Part shown: piece after piece, positions 7,682-16,756 of the stretch
Numbering within the stretch: position 1 is the stretch's first letter
Layout of the letters: every line of letters begins with the position of its first letter
DNA from: Gammaproteobacteria bacterium
GTDB lineage: Bacteria > Pseudomonadota > Gammaproteobacteria > GCA-001735895
Length of the DNA: 61,941 nt
Reading direction: 5' to 3'
NCBI GenBank assembly: GCA_022340305.1
Contig: JAJDOF010000045.1
Location: 1-61,941, forward strand
Notes under the pieces: generated by a model
What the model saw: the letters and a program-made list of their open reading frames with translations, nothing else
What the model was told of the DNA's origin: nothing
Databases searched by the model: none
Program-made: the position numbers and the translations under genes

Positions 7682-8449
7682 TTAGCAATCTGCCGCAATA
7701 GCAAAGCTCGCGTGTTGCAGGGAACCGCGTCGTGTGGCATCGATATAATTCTGTTCGCTGAACTCGATACGCTGCTGTCGATCCATGGTAACCACGCTGC
7801 AGGCGCGGGTGCCGTATTCCGCCGAGCGGATAAAGCGGCTCGACAACAGGCGTTCGATATCGAGCGCAACCCCGGTACTCGGTAGCTCGTGATCCTCGGC
7901 GATCGCATGATCGGTGAGGATTGCCATCAGCTGGTCGTGGTCGATGGGGCCATCGAGCATTGCTTCGAGTTCTGCGCGACCTGACCTGAGTTTCGGCCAG
8001 GGCTCATCGAAGTGGCCGTTGCTGACTCCGTAGACGCCGGCTTCGATACGGCGAATCTTTTGTTCGCGGTTGGAATAGAACCACAATCCGCTGGAGTCGC
8101 CGAGTAACAGGTTGAAGCCCGCATAGTCCTGATCGCCGGGCGCGAGCTGATGCAGGTAAGTTTCGGCATCGTTGCTGCCGGCGAGAAAGTTTCGGGTCAG
8201 CTCGCCACGGGTGCGCTTGCCGGCTTGCATGCCTCCAGGTTCGCGCACGTTGGTGACCGCCGCGAATCGACCGCGACGATTGACGCCGAGCCAGGTGCCA
8301 CCGGCTTCGAGGTCGCGTCCGGCATAGATGTCGGCGTCTTCCCACCAGTGCGCAGCGCGACCGGGGCGCGCGTAATATTCGTCGCGATTGGCGATCGCAA
8401 TCAACGGATAATCCACATGGTGCTGCCAGGCGAACAGGATCAGGCACAT
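7682..8449 (-). CDS. NRDE-family (TANGO2-like) protein
   Basis: A 255-residue protein beginning MCLILFAW with IANRDEYYARP near residue 20, the NRDE signature that names the family. The N-terminal cysteine directly after Met makes it an N-terminal-nucleophile hydrolase-like fold. TANGO2 relatives have been linked to haem trafficking and lipid homeostasis; the bacterial role is not settled. Its neighbours upstream on the same strand are sbmA and hemH, so a link to haem is tempting but unsupported by more than proximity. Confidence 0.88.
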   Translation of the reverse strand: MCLILFAWQHHVDYPLIAIANRDEYYARPGRAAHWWEDADIYAGRDLEAGGTWLGVNRRGRFAAVTNVREPGGMQAGKRTRGELTRNFLAGSNDAETYLHQLAPGDQDYAGFNLLLGDSSGLWFYSNREQKIRRIEAGVYGVSNGHFDEPWPKLRSGRAELEAMLDGPIDHDQLMAILTDHAIAEDHELPSTGVALDIERLLSSRFIRSAEYGTRACSVVTMDRQQRIEFSEQNYIDATRRGSLQHASFAIAADC

Positions 8450-8489
8450 GGGCGTTTAACTGGCCACGCGCCATCGACCCGTTTCACTG

Positions 8490-9755
8490 TCAGGTGGCCA
8501 ATTGATCGATTTCGGGTAACGGTTCATGCTTTATCGCGGCTTCGAAAGAACTCAGACGTTTGTAGATCGATAATAACTGAACAATCGTGGTCCATGAATT
8601 CACCAGGTATTGAAACGAATTACTGACCTGGCTGAAGGCGGTCAGAATCTGTTGCAGTATACCGAAGGTAATCGCTCCGACCGCGATGGTGGGTATCAGC
8701 AATACATAGACGAATATGTTATCGGCCTGCAGGTAAAGCATGCGCGCTACGTTGAAGTACATGTAGTTGAAATATAGCCGGAAGTAGTTTTTGCGAACGT
8801 CGGCAAACAGGTCGACAAGCCTGGGCGGCTGGGCGCGCGTCGCATCATCTTCCCCGTATACCAGTTCCTTGCGATAGGCCGCTTCGACGCGCTGGTTTTT
8901 AAATTCGAGCCCTGGCAATTTGATGCCAACCAGGGCCAGCAAGCCGGTACCAAACACCGACCAGACCAGCGATGCGACGAACAGTGGGTGGGCGATGGCG
9001 CCGACCAGCGGCAGCTCACTGACGTATTCCGATAGCACCCAAAGCACCGGCAGGAAGGCAAACAGGGTCATTACCGCGTCGACAATAGAGACACCCAGAC
9101 CCTCCATGATTTCTGCGAAGCGCATGGTGTCTTCCTGAATGCGTTGCGAGGCGCCTTCTATATGTCGCACCTGAGCCCATTGCGATGTGTAGTAAGCGTT
9201 CATCGCCGTGCGCCAGCGGAAGATGTAATGGCTGACGAAAAAGCGCGTGACGACGTAGACGAAAATCGCCAGGAAAGCGATTTCGGCGAAGATAATAATC
9301 AGGTCAAAAAGGCTTTGGGTAACGGCTTCGGGGCTTGCTCTGACCGCGCTGCCATCGATTGACTGTGTGCCGGGTTTACTCAGGGCGTCCTGCACCTGGT
9401 CGAAAAAGGGCCTGCGCCAATTGTTGATTGCTACCGATACCTGCACCGAGAAATAGGTGGAAAACAGGATAAGCGCCGAGCCGAGAATCGACCACCATTG
9501 CCAGGGATGATTGGCAATCCTGTACCAGGCGGCTGCGAACAGTGCGGTACAGGTCGCGAAGTAGAGGTAAAACAGAATAAACGAGTCAGTCAGAAAGTGT
9601 CCCAGGCCGATTACCGGTTCGGTATTTGACAGGTCGAGGCCCAGTAAGGAGCCAATCTGTTCGTTGAATCCATACCAGATGAAACTGCAAATGGCCGCAT
9701 AGCCGACTACCGACAGGAAGAATATTCTGGGGTTCGGGAAAAAGGATTTAAACAT
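8490..9755 (-). CDS. sbmA: SbmA/BacA-family peptide transporter
   Basis: A 421-residue inner-membrane protein with about seven helices. Stretches such as FFVSHYIFRWRTAMNAYY, HIEGASQRIQEDTMRFAE and LPGLEFKNQRVEAAYRKE are near-verbatim SbmA. SbmA is a proton-driven homodimeric importer of peptides (microcin B17, bleomycin, proline-rich antimicrobial peptides) related to the ABC exporter membrane fold but lacking an ATPase domain. Length (E. coli 406) and the MFKSFFP start agree. It lies between hemH and NRDE on the same strand. In symbiotic bacteria BacA homologues handle host peptides; whether that applies here is unknown. Confidence 0.95.
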   Translation of the reverse strand: MFKSFFPNPRIFFLSVVGYAAICSFIWYGFNEQIGSLLGLDLSNTEPVIGLGHFLTDSFILFYLYFATCTALFAAAWYRIANHPWQWWSILGSALILFSTYFSVQVSVAINNWRRPFFDQVQDALSKPGTQSIDGSAVRASPEAVTQSLFDLIIIFAEIAFLAIFVYVVTRFFVSHYIFRWRTAMNAYYTSQWAQVRHIEGASQRIQEDTMRFAEIMEGLGVSIVDAVMTLFAFLPVLWVLSEYVSELPLVGAIAHPLFVASLVWSVFGTGLLALVGIKLPGLEFKNQRVEAAYRKELVYGEDDATRAQPPRLVDLFADVRKNYFRLYFNYMYFNVARMLYLQADNIFVYVLLIPTIAVGAITFGILQQILTAFSQVSNSFQYLVNSWTTIVQLLSIYKRLSSFEAAIKHEPLPEIDQLAT

Positions 9756-9856
9756 GGCTTTGACTCGTTATAAGTTCTGGGCTTTCGCGATTGGCATTGG
9801 CTGAGTGAGCCTCGATATAGACAGGCCATACTAGCAATGATTCATACCGAATCGGG

Positions 9857-10825
9857 CTAACTGCTAACGGATAAATAGGGTGCAACCAGTTGGCGCATCA
9901 TTTCGATGTGCGCGGCGCGGTCATTGAGCGCCGGGATGTAGTCCAGGTCCTCACCACCGATTTGCAGAAATTCGTGACGGTATTCGACCTTGATCTCGTC
10001 CAGCGTTTCCAGGCAGTCGGCCGAAAATCCGGGGCAGACGACATCGACTGTGTTGATGCCGCGCGCCACCAGTCCCTTGAGGACGTCAGATGTATACGGC
10101 TGGATCCAGGTCTGCTTGCCGAAACGCGACTGGTAGCCGAGGGACCAGTCGGTCGGCTCGAGGCCGAGTGCTTCCGCGAGCTTGCCGGCGCTTTGTTCGC
10201 ATTGGCGCTGATAGGGATCACCGCGATCGACGTTCGCCTGTGGCAGCCCATGGAAAGACATTAGCAGGTGGCGCTCGCCGGGCTTGCGATGTTCGCGAAT
10301 CGCCTCCGCCAGCGCAGCGATGTAGGCAGGATGCTCGGGATAGTAACCGATAAACTCGATAGTTGGCGCGTAATCCAGCTGCTTCAGGCTGCCGAGTAAA
10401 TGCTTGTAGCTGGTGGCGGTAGTCGTTACCGAGTATTGCGGATAAAGTGGCAGCACGATCAATTTGTCGACCCCGGCATCGCGTAACAGGCGCAACACCG
10501 AGATAAAAGAAGGGTTACCGTAACGCATCGCGAGTTCAACCTGCGCCTGTTCGCGCAGTATTTCCTGTAGCGCCGCGCGTTGCTTGTTGGCGTAAGCCAG
10601 CAGCGGTGAACCATCCTCACTCCAGACCCGGCTATAGGCTTGCAGTGTTTTGGGGCTGCGCAGCGGCAAAATAATGCCGTGTAACAGGGGCAACCACAGC
10701 AGGCGCGGCAGCCGCACCACCAGCGGGTCGGACAGAAATTCCCGCAAAAAGCGTTTGACCGAACCCAGTTCGAGGTTGTCAGGAGTACCCAGGTTGGTAA
10801 GTAATACCGCTGTCTTGGCGGGCAT
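9857..10825 (-). CDS. hemH: Ferrochelatase
   Basis: A 322-residue enzyme that inserts ferrous iron into protoporphyrin IX, the last step of protohaem synthesis. Characteristic pieces are AVLLTNLGTPDNLELGSVK at the start, PLYPQYSVTTTATSYKHL near residue 125, and the catalytic-histidine loop LLMSFHGLPQANVDRGDPY near residue 190. The open frame extends 20 codons further to a GTG at 10885, but the ATG at 10825 (MPAKTAVLLTNLG) matches how homologues start. Neither has a clear ribosome site. Upstream is the AT-rich DnaA-box gap shared with priA. Confidence 0.95.
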   Translation of the reverse strand: MPAKTAVLLTNLGTPDNLELGSVKRFLREFLSDPLVVRLPRLLWLPLLHGIILPLRSPKTLQAYSRVWSEDGSPLLAYANKQRAALQEILREQAQVELAMRYGNPSFISVLRLLRDAGVDKLIVLPLYPQYSVTTTATSYKHLLGSLKQLDYAPTIEFIGYYPEHPAYIAALAEAIREHRKPGERHLLMSFHGLPQANVDRGDPYQRQCEQSAGKLAEALGLEPTDWSLGYQSRFGKQTWIQPYTSDVLKGLVARGINTVDVVCPGFSADCLETLDEIKVEYRHEFLQIGGEDLDYIPALNDRAAHIEMMRQLVAPYLSVSS

Positions 10826-10885
10826 GTTGAAAGTTTCGTGGCAAAAAATCGCGGCCAGTTTAATCGGCGTCGCCGCTAAAGTCAC

Positions 10886-11371
10886 TGGCTATCCCGCAAG
10901 AACTGTTTTTGGAATTTACAATAATAGCCAAAAACCATAATAAATGGTCTTTCAATATATAAAATTATTTGATAATGGCTGTTATGGCTATTGACAGTGG
11001 AAAGATATTCACATGCCCGCAGCTTCCCCGTTGACTGTCCCCATTTAACCCGGGTGCGATCGATCGTTTTTTAATCGGCCCCCGTAACTCTTTGATTTTA
11101 AAATAAAAATAAAATAGATGGAAAAATGAACAATCTAATAAGGGCTCAATGGAAATGCGGCCTGTAGCCGGTTATGTGCATTTCATGCACAGACTTATCC
11201 ACAGATAATGTGGATAAATATTTTTGTTACCATTTCTTAGCAATTTAGCTTTTACTTGATAGAAACCACTTTAACTTTGCGAGCTAAGTGAAAGGCTGTT
11301 TTTGGGCATTTAAGCGGCTGAGTGCGATGCCTAATTCGAGTATGATTCAACTTTCAACTTGAGTACGCCGC
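10886..11371. other. AT-rich non-coding gap between hemH and priA
   Basis: A divergent gap of about 490 bases that is clearly AT-rich against its surroundings, with runs such as AATATATAAAATTATTTGATAA near 10955 and TAAAATAAAAATAAAATAG near 11100. It contains a 17-base palindrome and two perfect DnaA boxes (annotated separately). No open frame with recognisable content lies inside. It must hold the promoters of both hemH and priA. The AT-rich part beside paired DnaA boxes resembles a small DNA-unwinding or replication-control region. Confidence 0.6.
11175..11217. promoter_or_regulatory. Palindrome plus two inverted perfect DnaA boxes
   Basis: TGTGCAT-TTC-ATGCACA (11175-11191) is followed by the consensus DnaA box TTATCCACA (11195-11203) and, five bases on, its reverse complement TGTGGATAA (11209-11217). 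Both 9-mers are exact matches to the high-affinity DnaA box of E. coli. Chance predicts about half of one such site in a window this size, so an inverted pair is unlikely to be random. It could regulate priA or hemH, titrate DnaA, or belong to an origin. Confidence 0.7.
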
Positions 11372-13567
11372 GTGCCGCAATACCGCTTCGCTTCTTTCGC
11401 TATCGCCCTGCCGCTATATCGCGTTTTCGAATACCGCATCGATGAAGCGGCACCGGTCATTGCCGGTACTCGCTATCGGCTGCCCTTTGGCCAGGGCACG
11501 CGCAGCGGAATTTTACTGGAAGTGAGCGATCACAGTGATTTCGATGCCGCCAAAATCAAGGTGGTTCGTGAGCGTATCGATCTCGAGCCGGTGCTGGGAG
11601 GGCACATGCTCGCGCTGGCGAAGTGGATGTCGGAGTATTACCTGCAACCACCCGGTGACGTGCTATTTCAATGCCTGCCCGGTTACCTGCGCGGTGCGCG
11701 GGCGTATCAGCCACTGCGCGTAAAGCGCTGGCGACTGCTGGCGGCTGATGCCGAGGCGATTTCTGTGCTGCAGCGGACTTCGCCACGCCAGTTCGAGATC
11801 TGTCAGGCGTTAAAGTGCGAGCCTGCCGGGCTGACCGCTGTGGGCTTGAAGCGCATCAACCCCGGCTGGCACCCGGTGGTGAAAGCGCTGGAAGGCAAGC
11901 ATTTGATTGGCTGGGAATGGGACGATAAGCCAACGCCCGCAGTGGACGCGCCGGTGATGCCGCAACTGAGTGCGGAGCAGGACGCCATCGTGAGTGCCAT
12001 CGAACCACGCCTGCAGCAATTCGCGGTGCACCTGCTGGACGGTATTACCGGCAGCGGCAAAACGGAAATCTTTCTGCGCCTGATCCGCAGTTGTCTTGAG
12101 CGGGGGCGGCAGGTTATTTACCTGGTCCCCGAGATCGGGCTCACTAACCAGTTGCTCGAGCGCGTGCGCCAGCGTTTCGGCGAGTGTTTCGCGATCTCGC
12201 ACTCGGGGCTCACCGAATACCAGCGCTTTCAGGCCTGGGACCGGTTTCGGCGTGCCGAAGCCAGCATCATGCTGGGCACGCGATCCAGCCTGTTTTCGCA
12301 ATGTGATGATCTCGGGCTGATCATCATCGACGAGGAACACGACCACTCTTATCGACAGGAAGACGGGGTGCGTTACCATGCGCGCGACGTTGCCATCAAG
12401 CGTGCGCAAATGCTCGATATTCCGATCGTCCTCGGCTCGGCAACCCCGTCGCTGGAAAGCATTGCCAACTGTGAGCGCAGCACCTTTTTCCGCTACCGCA
12501 TGGATCATCGCCCGACACGCTTTGATCCACCCTCGATACAGTTAATCGATGTCCGCAACAGCCGCTTCGACTTCGGCTGTGCGGCGCAGACATTCGCACG
12601 TATCGACGCACACTTGCAGGATTCCGGCCAGGTGCTGGTTTATCTCAATCGGCGCGGATTCGCACCCATCGTGATGTGTCATGAATGCAACTGGCAGGCC
12701 CAGTGTCGCAACTGTGATGCTCGCCTTACGCTGCATCAGTCGCAACAGGCGTTGCTGTGCCACCACTGCGGCTACAGCGAGGCTGTGCCCGAGGCCTGTC
12801 CTGAATGCGGCCATGGTGAAATCAAGCACTACGGCATCGGTACCGAGCAACTGCAACAGGGGCTAACTCAGCGATACCCCGATACCCCGGTACTGCGGGT
12901 CGATCGGGATGTCATTTCATCGCGTGAGGCGCTCAAATCGCGACTGGAACAGCTGCAAAGTGGTGCGCCATGCATCCTCATCGGCACCCAGATGATCGCC
13001 AAGGGGCACGATTACCCGGCAATTACACTGAGCGTGGTGCTCGATGCCGACCAGGCGTTGTTCAGTGCATCCTACCGTGCCAGCGAGCGCCTGACGCAGA
13101 CACTGTTGCAGGTATGCGGGCGATCGGGTCGTGGCGATCGTGCCGGTGAAGCGATTGTGCAAACCCGTTTTCCCGAACACCCTTTGATGCAGGCGCTGTT
13201 GCGCCGCTCGTATCGTCAAATCGCAGACGAATTGCTGCAGGAACGCCGCCTGCTTGGCTTTCCGCCGTACGCGCGAGTCGTCATCTTTCGCTCGGATGCG
13301 CAGGAACTGCAGCAGGCGCTCAGCAAGCTTGAAACCATCAAGACATTGCTGCAGCAATCACCACGCTTTCAGCAACTTTCCACTATCGGGCCTATCCCGG
13401 CCTTGATGACGCGGCGTATCGGCCGCTACCGCGCGCAGCTCAGTCTGCTGACCACCGATCATCGGTTATTGCGCGCGGTGCTCGCCTCGGCGATGCCCGC
13501 CATCCAGGAAATCCCGAGCACGCCGCGCGCCAGCTGGAATATCGATATCGACGCCTACGACCTCTAA
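11372..13567 (+). CDS. priA: Primosomal protein N' (replication restart helicase PriA)
   Basis: A 731-residue superfamily 2 helicase that reloads the replisome at stalled forks. The N-terminal 3'-DNA-binding domain is followed by Walker A GITGSGKTE near residue 225, the DEEH box (IIIDEEHDHSY), and a zinc-binding insert with eight cysteines in CxxC pairs (CHECN, CRNCD, CHHCG, CPECG) near residues 435-475. GTQMIAKGHDYP and QVCGRSGRGDRAG are helicase motifs V and VI. Length is like E. coli PriA. The start is GTG. It stands alone, with argS 184 bases downstream on the same strand. Confidence 0.97.
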   Translation: MPQYRFASFAIALPLYRVFEYRIDEAAPVIAGTRYRLPFGQGTRSGILLEVSDHSDFDAAKIKVVRERIDLEPVLGGHMLALAKWMSEYYLQPPGDVLFQCLPGYLRGARAYQPLRVKRWRLLAADAEAISVLQRTSPRQFEICQALKCEPAGLTAVGLKRINPGWHPVVKALEGKHLIGWEWDDKPTPAVDAPVMPQLSAEQDAIVSAIEPRLQQFAVHLLDGITGSGKTEIFLRLIRSCLERGRQVIYLVPEIGLTNQLLERVRQRFGECFAISHSGLTEYQRFQAWDRFRRAEASIMLGTRSSLFSQCDDLGLIIIDEEHDHSYRQEDGVRYHARDVAIKRAQMLDIPIVLGSATPSLESIANCERSTFFRYRMDHRPTRFDPPSIQLIDVRNSRFDFGCAAQTFARIDAHLQDSGQVLVYLNRRGFAPIVMCHECNWQAQCRNCDARLTLHQSQQALLCHHCGYSEAVPEACPECGHGEIKHYGIGTEQLQQGLTQRYPDTPVLRVDRDVISSREALKSRLEQLQSGAPCILIGTQMIAKGHDYPAITLSVVLDADQALFSASYRASERLTQTLLQVCGRSGRGDRAGEAIVQTRFPEHPLMQALLRRSYRQIADELLQERRLLGFPPYARVVIFRSDAQELQQALSKLETIKTLLQQSPRFQQLSTIGPIPALMTRRIGRYRAQLSLLTTDHRLLRAVLASAMPAIQEIPSTPRASWNIDIDAYDL

Positions 13568-13751
13568 ACCGACTCGCCCCTCTGTCACCGACACGCGGTT
13601 GGCGCGGGTGCCGCTGGCGCCCGTCGGGAGCATCTTTTTCTAGCATTACCCCGAAAGTATCCGTCAATCGTGTAAATGATGGGTGGCCCAGGTGCATGGG
13701 CTCGGGTAAAATGCCGCATCATTTTTCCCACGCGGGTGCGGGTTTTAGCTC

Positions 13752-15503
13752 TTGAAGCAAATCATCAACGATCTGATCGCGCAGGCCTTGTGCGCACTGC
13801 AGCAAGCTTCGCAAATTCCAGCCGACCTCAAAATCGATATTCAGGTGACCCCGGCAAAAGACGCGAGTCAGGGTGACTTCGCGTCGAACGTAGCCCTGAC
13901 CCTGGCGAGGACGGCGGGCATGGCGCCGCGCGCGTTGGCCGCCGCGATTGTCGAACGGTTGCCGGCAGATGCCAGTGTCGCCAGGGTCGAGGTCGCAGGG
14001 CCGGGATTTATCAACTTCTTTGTTACCAGCGGTACCAGCCAGGCGGTTTTACAGCGGATACGCGAACAGGGGGACAGGTTTGGCGCGAGCGAGATCGGGC
14101 TGGGACAGAAAATCCAGGTCGAATTTGTTTCCGCCAACCCTACCGGTCCGCTGCATGTCGGGCATGGCCGCGGCGCGGCCCTCGGCGCGACGATTGCCAA
14201 CCTGCTTGCCTTCGTCGGTTTCGAGGTGCAAAAAGAATACTACGTCAACGATGCCGGACGCCAGATGCACATCCTCGGCACTTCGGTCTGGCTGCGCTAC
14301 CTGGAACTCTGTGGCGAAACTGTCGTTTTTCCGGGCAACGGCTACCAGGGTGATTACATCTGGGATATCGCGGCGACGCTGCACCGTCAAAATGGTGAGC
14401 GCTTGCGCCGGTCGGTCGAGCAGGTGTTTAGTGAAGTGACTGCCGATGCCCCCGCTGGAGATAAGGAAAAACACATCGATGACCTGATCGCCAATGCGCA
14501 AAAACTGCTCGGCACCGACGATTACCGGACTGTTTTTGACCTGGCAACAACCACGCTGGTGGACGTGATCAGGGTCGACCTGGAAGCCTTCGGGGTAGTG
14601 TTCGACCGCTGGTTTTCGGAGCGCTCGCTCGCCGACGAGGGCCTCATCGAACAGGCGATTACGCGCCTGCAGAATAACGGACACCTGTATCGCGAGGGTG
14701 GCGCCCTGTGGTTTCGTTCCACCGCCTTTGGCGACGAGAAGGATCGGGTGGTAAAACGCGACAATGGGCAAACCACTTATTTTGCCTCTGATATTGCCTA
14801 TCACATGAACAAGTTCGATCGCGGTTTCGATAAGGTGATCAACATCTGGGGTGCCGATCATCACGGTTACATCGCGCGCGTCAAAGCCTCGTTGAATGCC
14901 CTCGGCTACCAGCCGGATGACCTCGAAATCCAGCTGGTGCAATTCGCCAACCTGTTCGAAAACGGAGAAAAGGTTTCGATGTCGACCCGTTCCGGTGAAT
15001 TCGTCACACTGCGCCAGTTGCGCGAAGACGTGGGCCTGGATGCGGCGCGCTTCTTTTACGTGATGCGCAAGGCCGAGCAACACATGGACTTCGATCTCGA
15101 CCTGGCGCGTGAGCAGTCCAGTGATAACCCGGTCTACTACCTGCAATATGCCCATGCGCGTATTTGCAGCGTACAGCGTCAATGCGCGGAGAAAGGCATT
15201 GTCTCCGATCTCGAAAATGTACAGCCCGCGCGTCTCGACAACGCTCATGAGCAGGCCTTGATCAAGCAGCTCAGCCTGTTTCCCGAACGCGTCGAAGTTG
15301 CCGCCCTGCGCCGCGAGCCGCACCAGGTGGTCAACTACCTGCGCGAACTGGCGAATCTTTTCCACTCCTGGTACAACGCCCACCAGTTTATCGTCGACGA
15401 TGCCGAACTGCGCGACGCGCGCATCACCCTGGCGCTTGCGACCGGGCAGGTGCTGCGTAATGGACTCGGCCTGATGGGTGTTTCGGCACCGGACAAGATG
15501 TAG
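13752..15503 (+). CDS. argS: Arginyl-tRNA synthetase
   Basis: A 583-residue class I aminoacyl-tRNA synthetase. The N-terminal Add1 domain (GDFASNVALTLA, EVAGPGFINFF) leads to the HIGH-type motif in ANPTGPLHVGHGRGAALG and the KMSKS equivalent KVSMSTRSG near residue 410; the C-terminal DALR anticodon-binding domain follows (HPxxV-like HQVVNYLRELA). The start is a TTG; the Pseudomonas-like N-terminus begins exactly there and no upstream ATG is in frame. A SPOR-domain gene follows after two bases, the usual gammaproteobacterial pairing. Confidence 0.97.
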   Translation: MKQIINDLIAQALCALQQASQIPADLKIDIQVTPAKDASQGDFASNVALTLARTAGMAPRALAAAIVERLPADASVARVEVAGPGFINFFVTSGTSQAVLQRIREQGDRFGASEIGLGQKIQVEFVSANPTGPLHVGHGRGAALGATIANLLAFVGFEVQKEYYVNDAGRQMHILGTSVWLRYLELCGETVVFPGNGYQGDYIWDIAATLHRQNGERLRRSVEQVFSEVTADAPAGDKEKHIDDLIANAQKLLGTDDYRTVFDLATTTLVDVIRVDLEAFGVVFDRWFSERSLADEGLIEQAITRLQNNGHLYREGGALWFRSTAFGDEKDRVVKRDNGQTTYFASDIAYHMNKFDRGFDKVINIWGADHHGYIARVKASLNALGYQPDDLEIQLVQFANLFENGEKVSMSTRSGEFVTLRQLREDVGLDAARFFYVMRKAEQHMDFDLDLAREQSSDNPVYYLQYAHARICSVQRQCAEKGIVSDLENVQPARLDNAHEQALIKQLSLFPERVEVAALRREPHQVVNYLRELANLFHSWYNAHQFIVDDAELRDARITLALATGQVLRNGLGLMGVSAPDKM

Positions 15504-15505
15504 CC

Positions 15506-16000
15506 ATGGCGCAGAAACAAAATACTTCGCCCTGGGTATGGGCCGTACTGCTGTTGATACTGGGTTCATTTGTCGTCTTTGTGTTATTCCTCGACCAGGA
15601 ATTAGCCAGCAAGGGTAGTGACAAATCGACGCAGACGAGGAAATCCAGCCCAGAGAACAAGCCCACGATCGATTTTTACACGGTGTTGCCGCAGCGCGAG
15701 GTCGAGATCTCGATTTCGGAAGAGGACCGCGCGGCAATCGATAATCCGAGTATCAACAAGGACATCGTCGGCCAGGCGATTCTGCAGGTAGGGTCTTTCC
15801 ACAGCGCCGAGGAGGCCGACAGCCTGAAAGCGCAGCTGGCTTTGCTCGGTCTCGAGGCGCGCGTCAAATCGGCAGTGGTCAATGACGACACCTGGCACCG
15901 TGTGCAACTCGGTCCTTTCGCCAGTGAAACCAACCTGTCACGCGCTAAAAACCTGCTCATCGAAAATCACATCAGGTACATGCAACGCAGCCTTCCTTAG
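15506..16000 (+). CDS. SPOR-domain cell-division protein (FtsN-like)
   Basis: A 164-residue bitopic membrane protein. One transmembrane helix (VWAVLLLILGSFVVFVLFL, about residues 11-29) follows a short cytoplasmic start; a charged linker leads to a SPOR domain at residues 90-164 (AILQVGSFHSAEEAD, WHRVQLGPF). SPOR domains bind denuded peptidoglycan glycans at the septum. Its start is two bases after argS, so the pair is one transcript. It is shorter than E. coli FtsN and lacks that protein's long periplasmic helices; I call it FtsN-like only. Confidence 0.85.
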   Translation: MAQKQNTSPWVWAVLLLILGSFVVFVLFLDQELASKGSDKSTQTRKSSPENKPTIDFYTVLPQREVEISISEEDRAAIDNPSINKDIVGQAILQVGSFHSAEEADSLKAQLALLGLEARVKSAVVNDDTWHRVQLGPFASETNLSRAKNLLIENHIRYMQRSLP

Positions 16001-16015
16001 CCTGCACAACACGCG

Positions 16016-16747
16016 TCAGGCGTATAGCTCCAGCAGGAACCAGTCCGGCACCAGGTTGCGCGATCGCCCCAGCAGTTTTTCATGTGCCCGGTAGCCGGGG
16101 CAGTGAGTCTGCACCAGTGCCCAGAATGCCTTTGAATGATCGAGATGACGGGTATGACAAAGTTCATGAATCATCAGGTATTCCACCGTGTCCGCGGGCA
16201 GGAACAGCAATTGGTCGTTGAGACTGATATTGCCGCGACTCGAACAGCTTCCCCAGCGTGTTTTCTGACTGCGAATGCTCACCCGCTTGTAAGTCAACCC
16301 GGTTTGTCGGGAAACGGACTCGAGTAACGGCGGCAGCAACTGCTGTGCGCGTCGTCGAATCCAGCGACGCAGTTCGGCACCCGCCGCGCGCTGCCCGGCG
16401 GCGTGGATATCGATGTATTCCGTTCCAGGGTCGGCAAATAGCTCACCCTGAAGCGGCGGCGCTACGCCCTGGTAGCGAATCGGGGTATTGCTGTTATCGA
16501 AGGCGAGGACCAGTGCCGGCGGCAGGCTTATCGACTCGCGCAATTGTGCTTGCCGTGCCAGTTGCCGGTGGGCCCAGTCGGCGTGTTCTGCGACCAGTCC
16601 TGCGACCAGGTTACGCGGGAAACGCACGGGAATGACAACCTCGAGCCCGCCAAAAGGTAGAATGCGCAGGCGTGCATAGCGCGCGCGTCGCGACACGCGC
16701 AGTTGCCACTCCAGCTTGTTCCCGTTATGCAGGTTGTTTTTGCTCAC
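16016..16747 (-). CDS. YgjP-like zinc metallopeptidase-domain protein (DUF45/M48-like)
   Basis: A 243-residue cytoplasmic protein of the YgjP/WLM family. The zincin motif HELCHTRHLDH near residue 190 (HExxH with a third histidine) and the preceding QKTRWGSCSSRGNISLN signature identify it. Many family members are annotated as SprT-like or M48 peptidases; some act on DNA-protein or ubiquitin-like substrates, but no bacterial substrate is known to me. Start is GTG. It is nine bases downstream of the Kef-type antiporter and probably co-transcribed. Confidence 0.85.
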   Translation of the reverse strand: MSKNNLHNGNKLEWQLRVSRRARYARLRILPFGGLEVVIPVRFPRNLVAGLVAEHADWAHRQLARQAQLRESISLPPALVLAFDNSNTPIRYQGVAPPLQGELFADPGTEYIDIHAAGQRAAGAELRRWIRRRAQQLLPPLLESVSRQTGLTYKRVSIRSQKTRWGSCSSRGNISLNDQLLFLPADTVEYLMIHELCHTRHLDHSKAFWALVQTHCPGYRAHEKLLGRSRNLVPDWFLLELYA

Positions 16748-16756
16748 AGAACCTCA

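Noticed and set aside
13568-13751. Intrinsic terminator after priA
   Set aside because: A GGGTGCC-GCT-GGCGCCC stem exists near 13606, but the T-run is displaced by about ten bases; not convincing.
14049-15737. A 562-codon open frame antisense to argS
   Set aside because: It mirrors argS exactly, is rich in residues expected from reverse-complemented GC-rich codons, and shows no protein motif.
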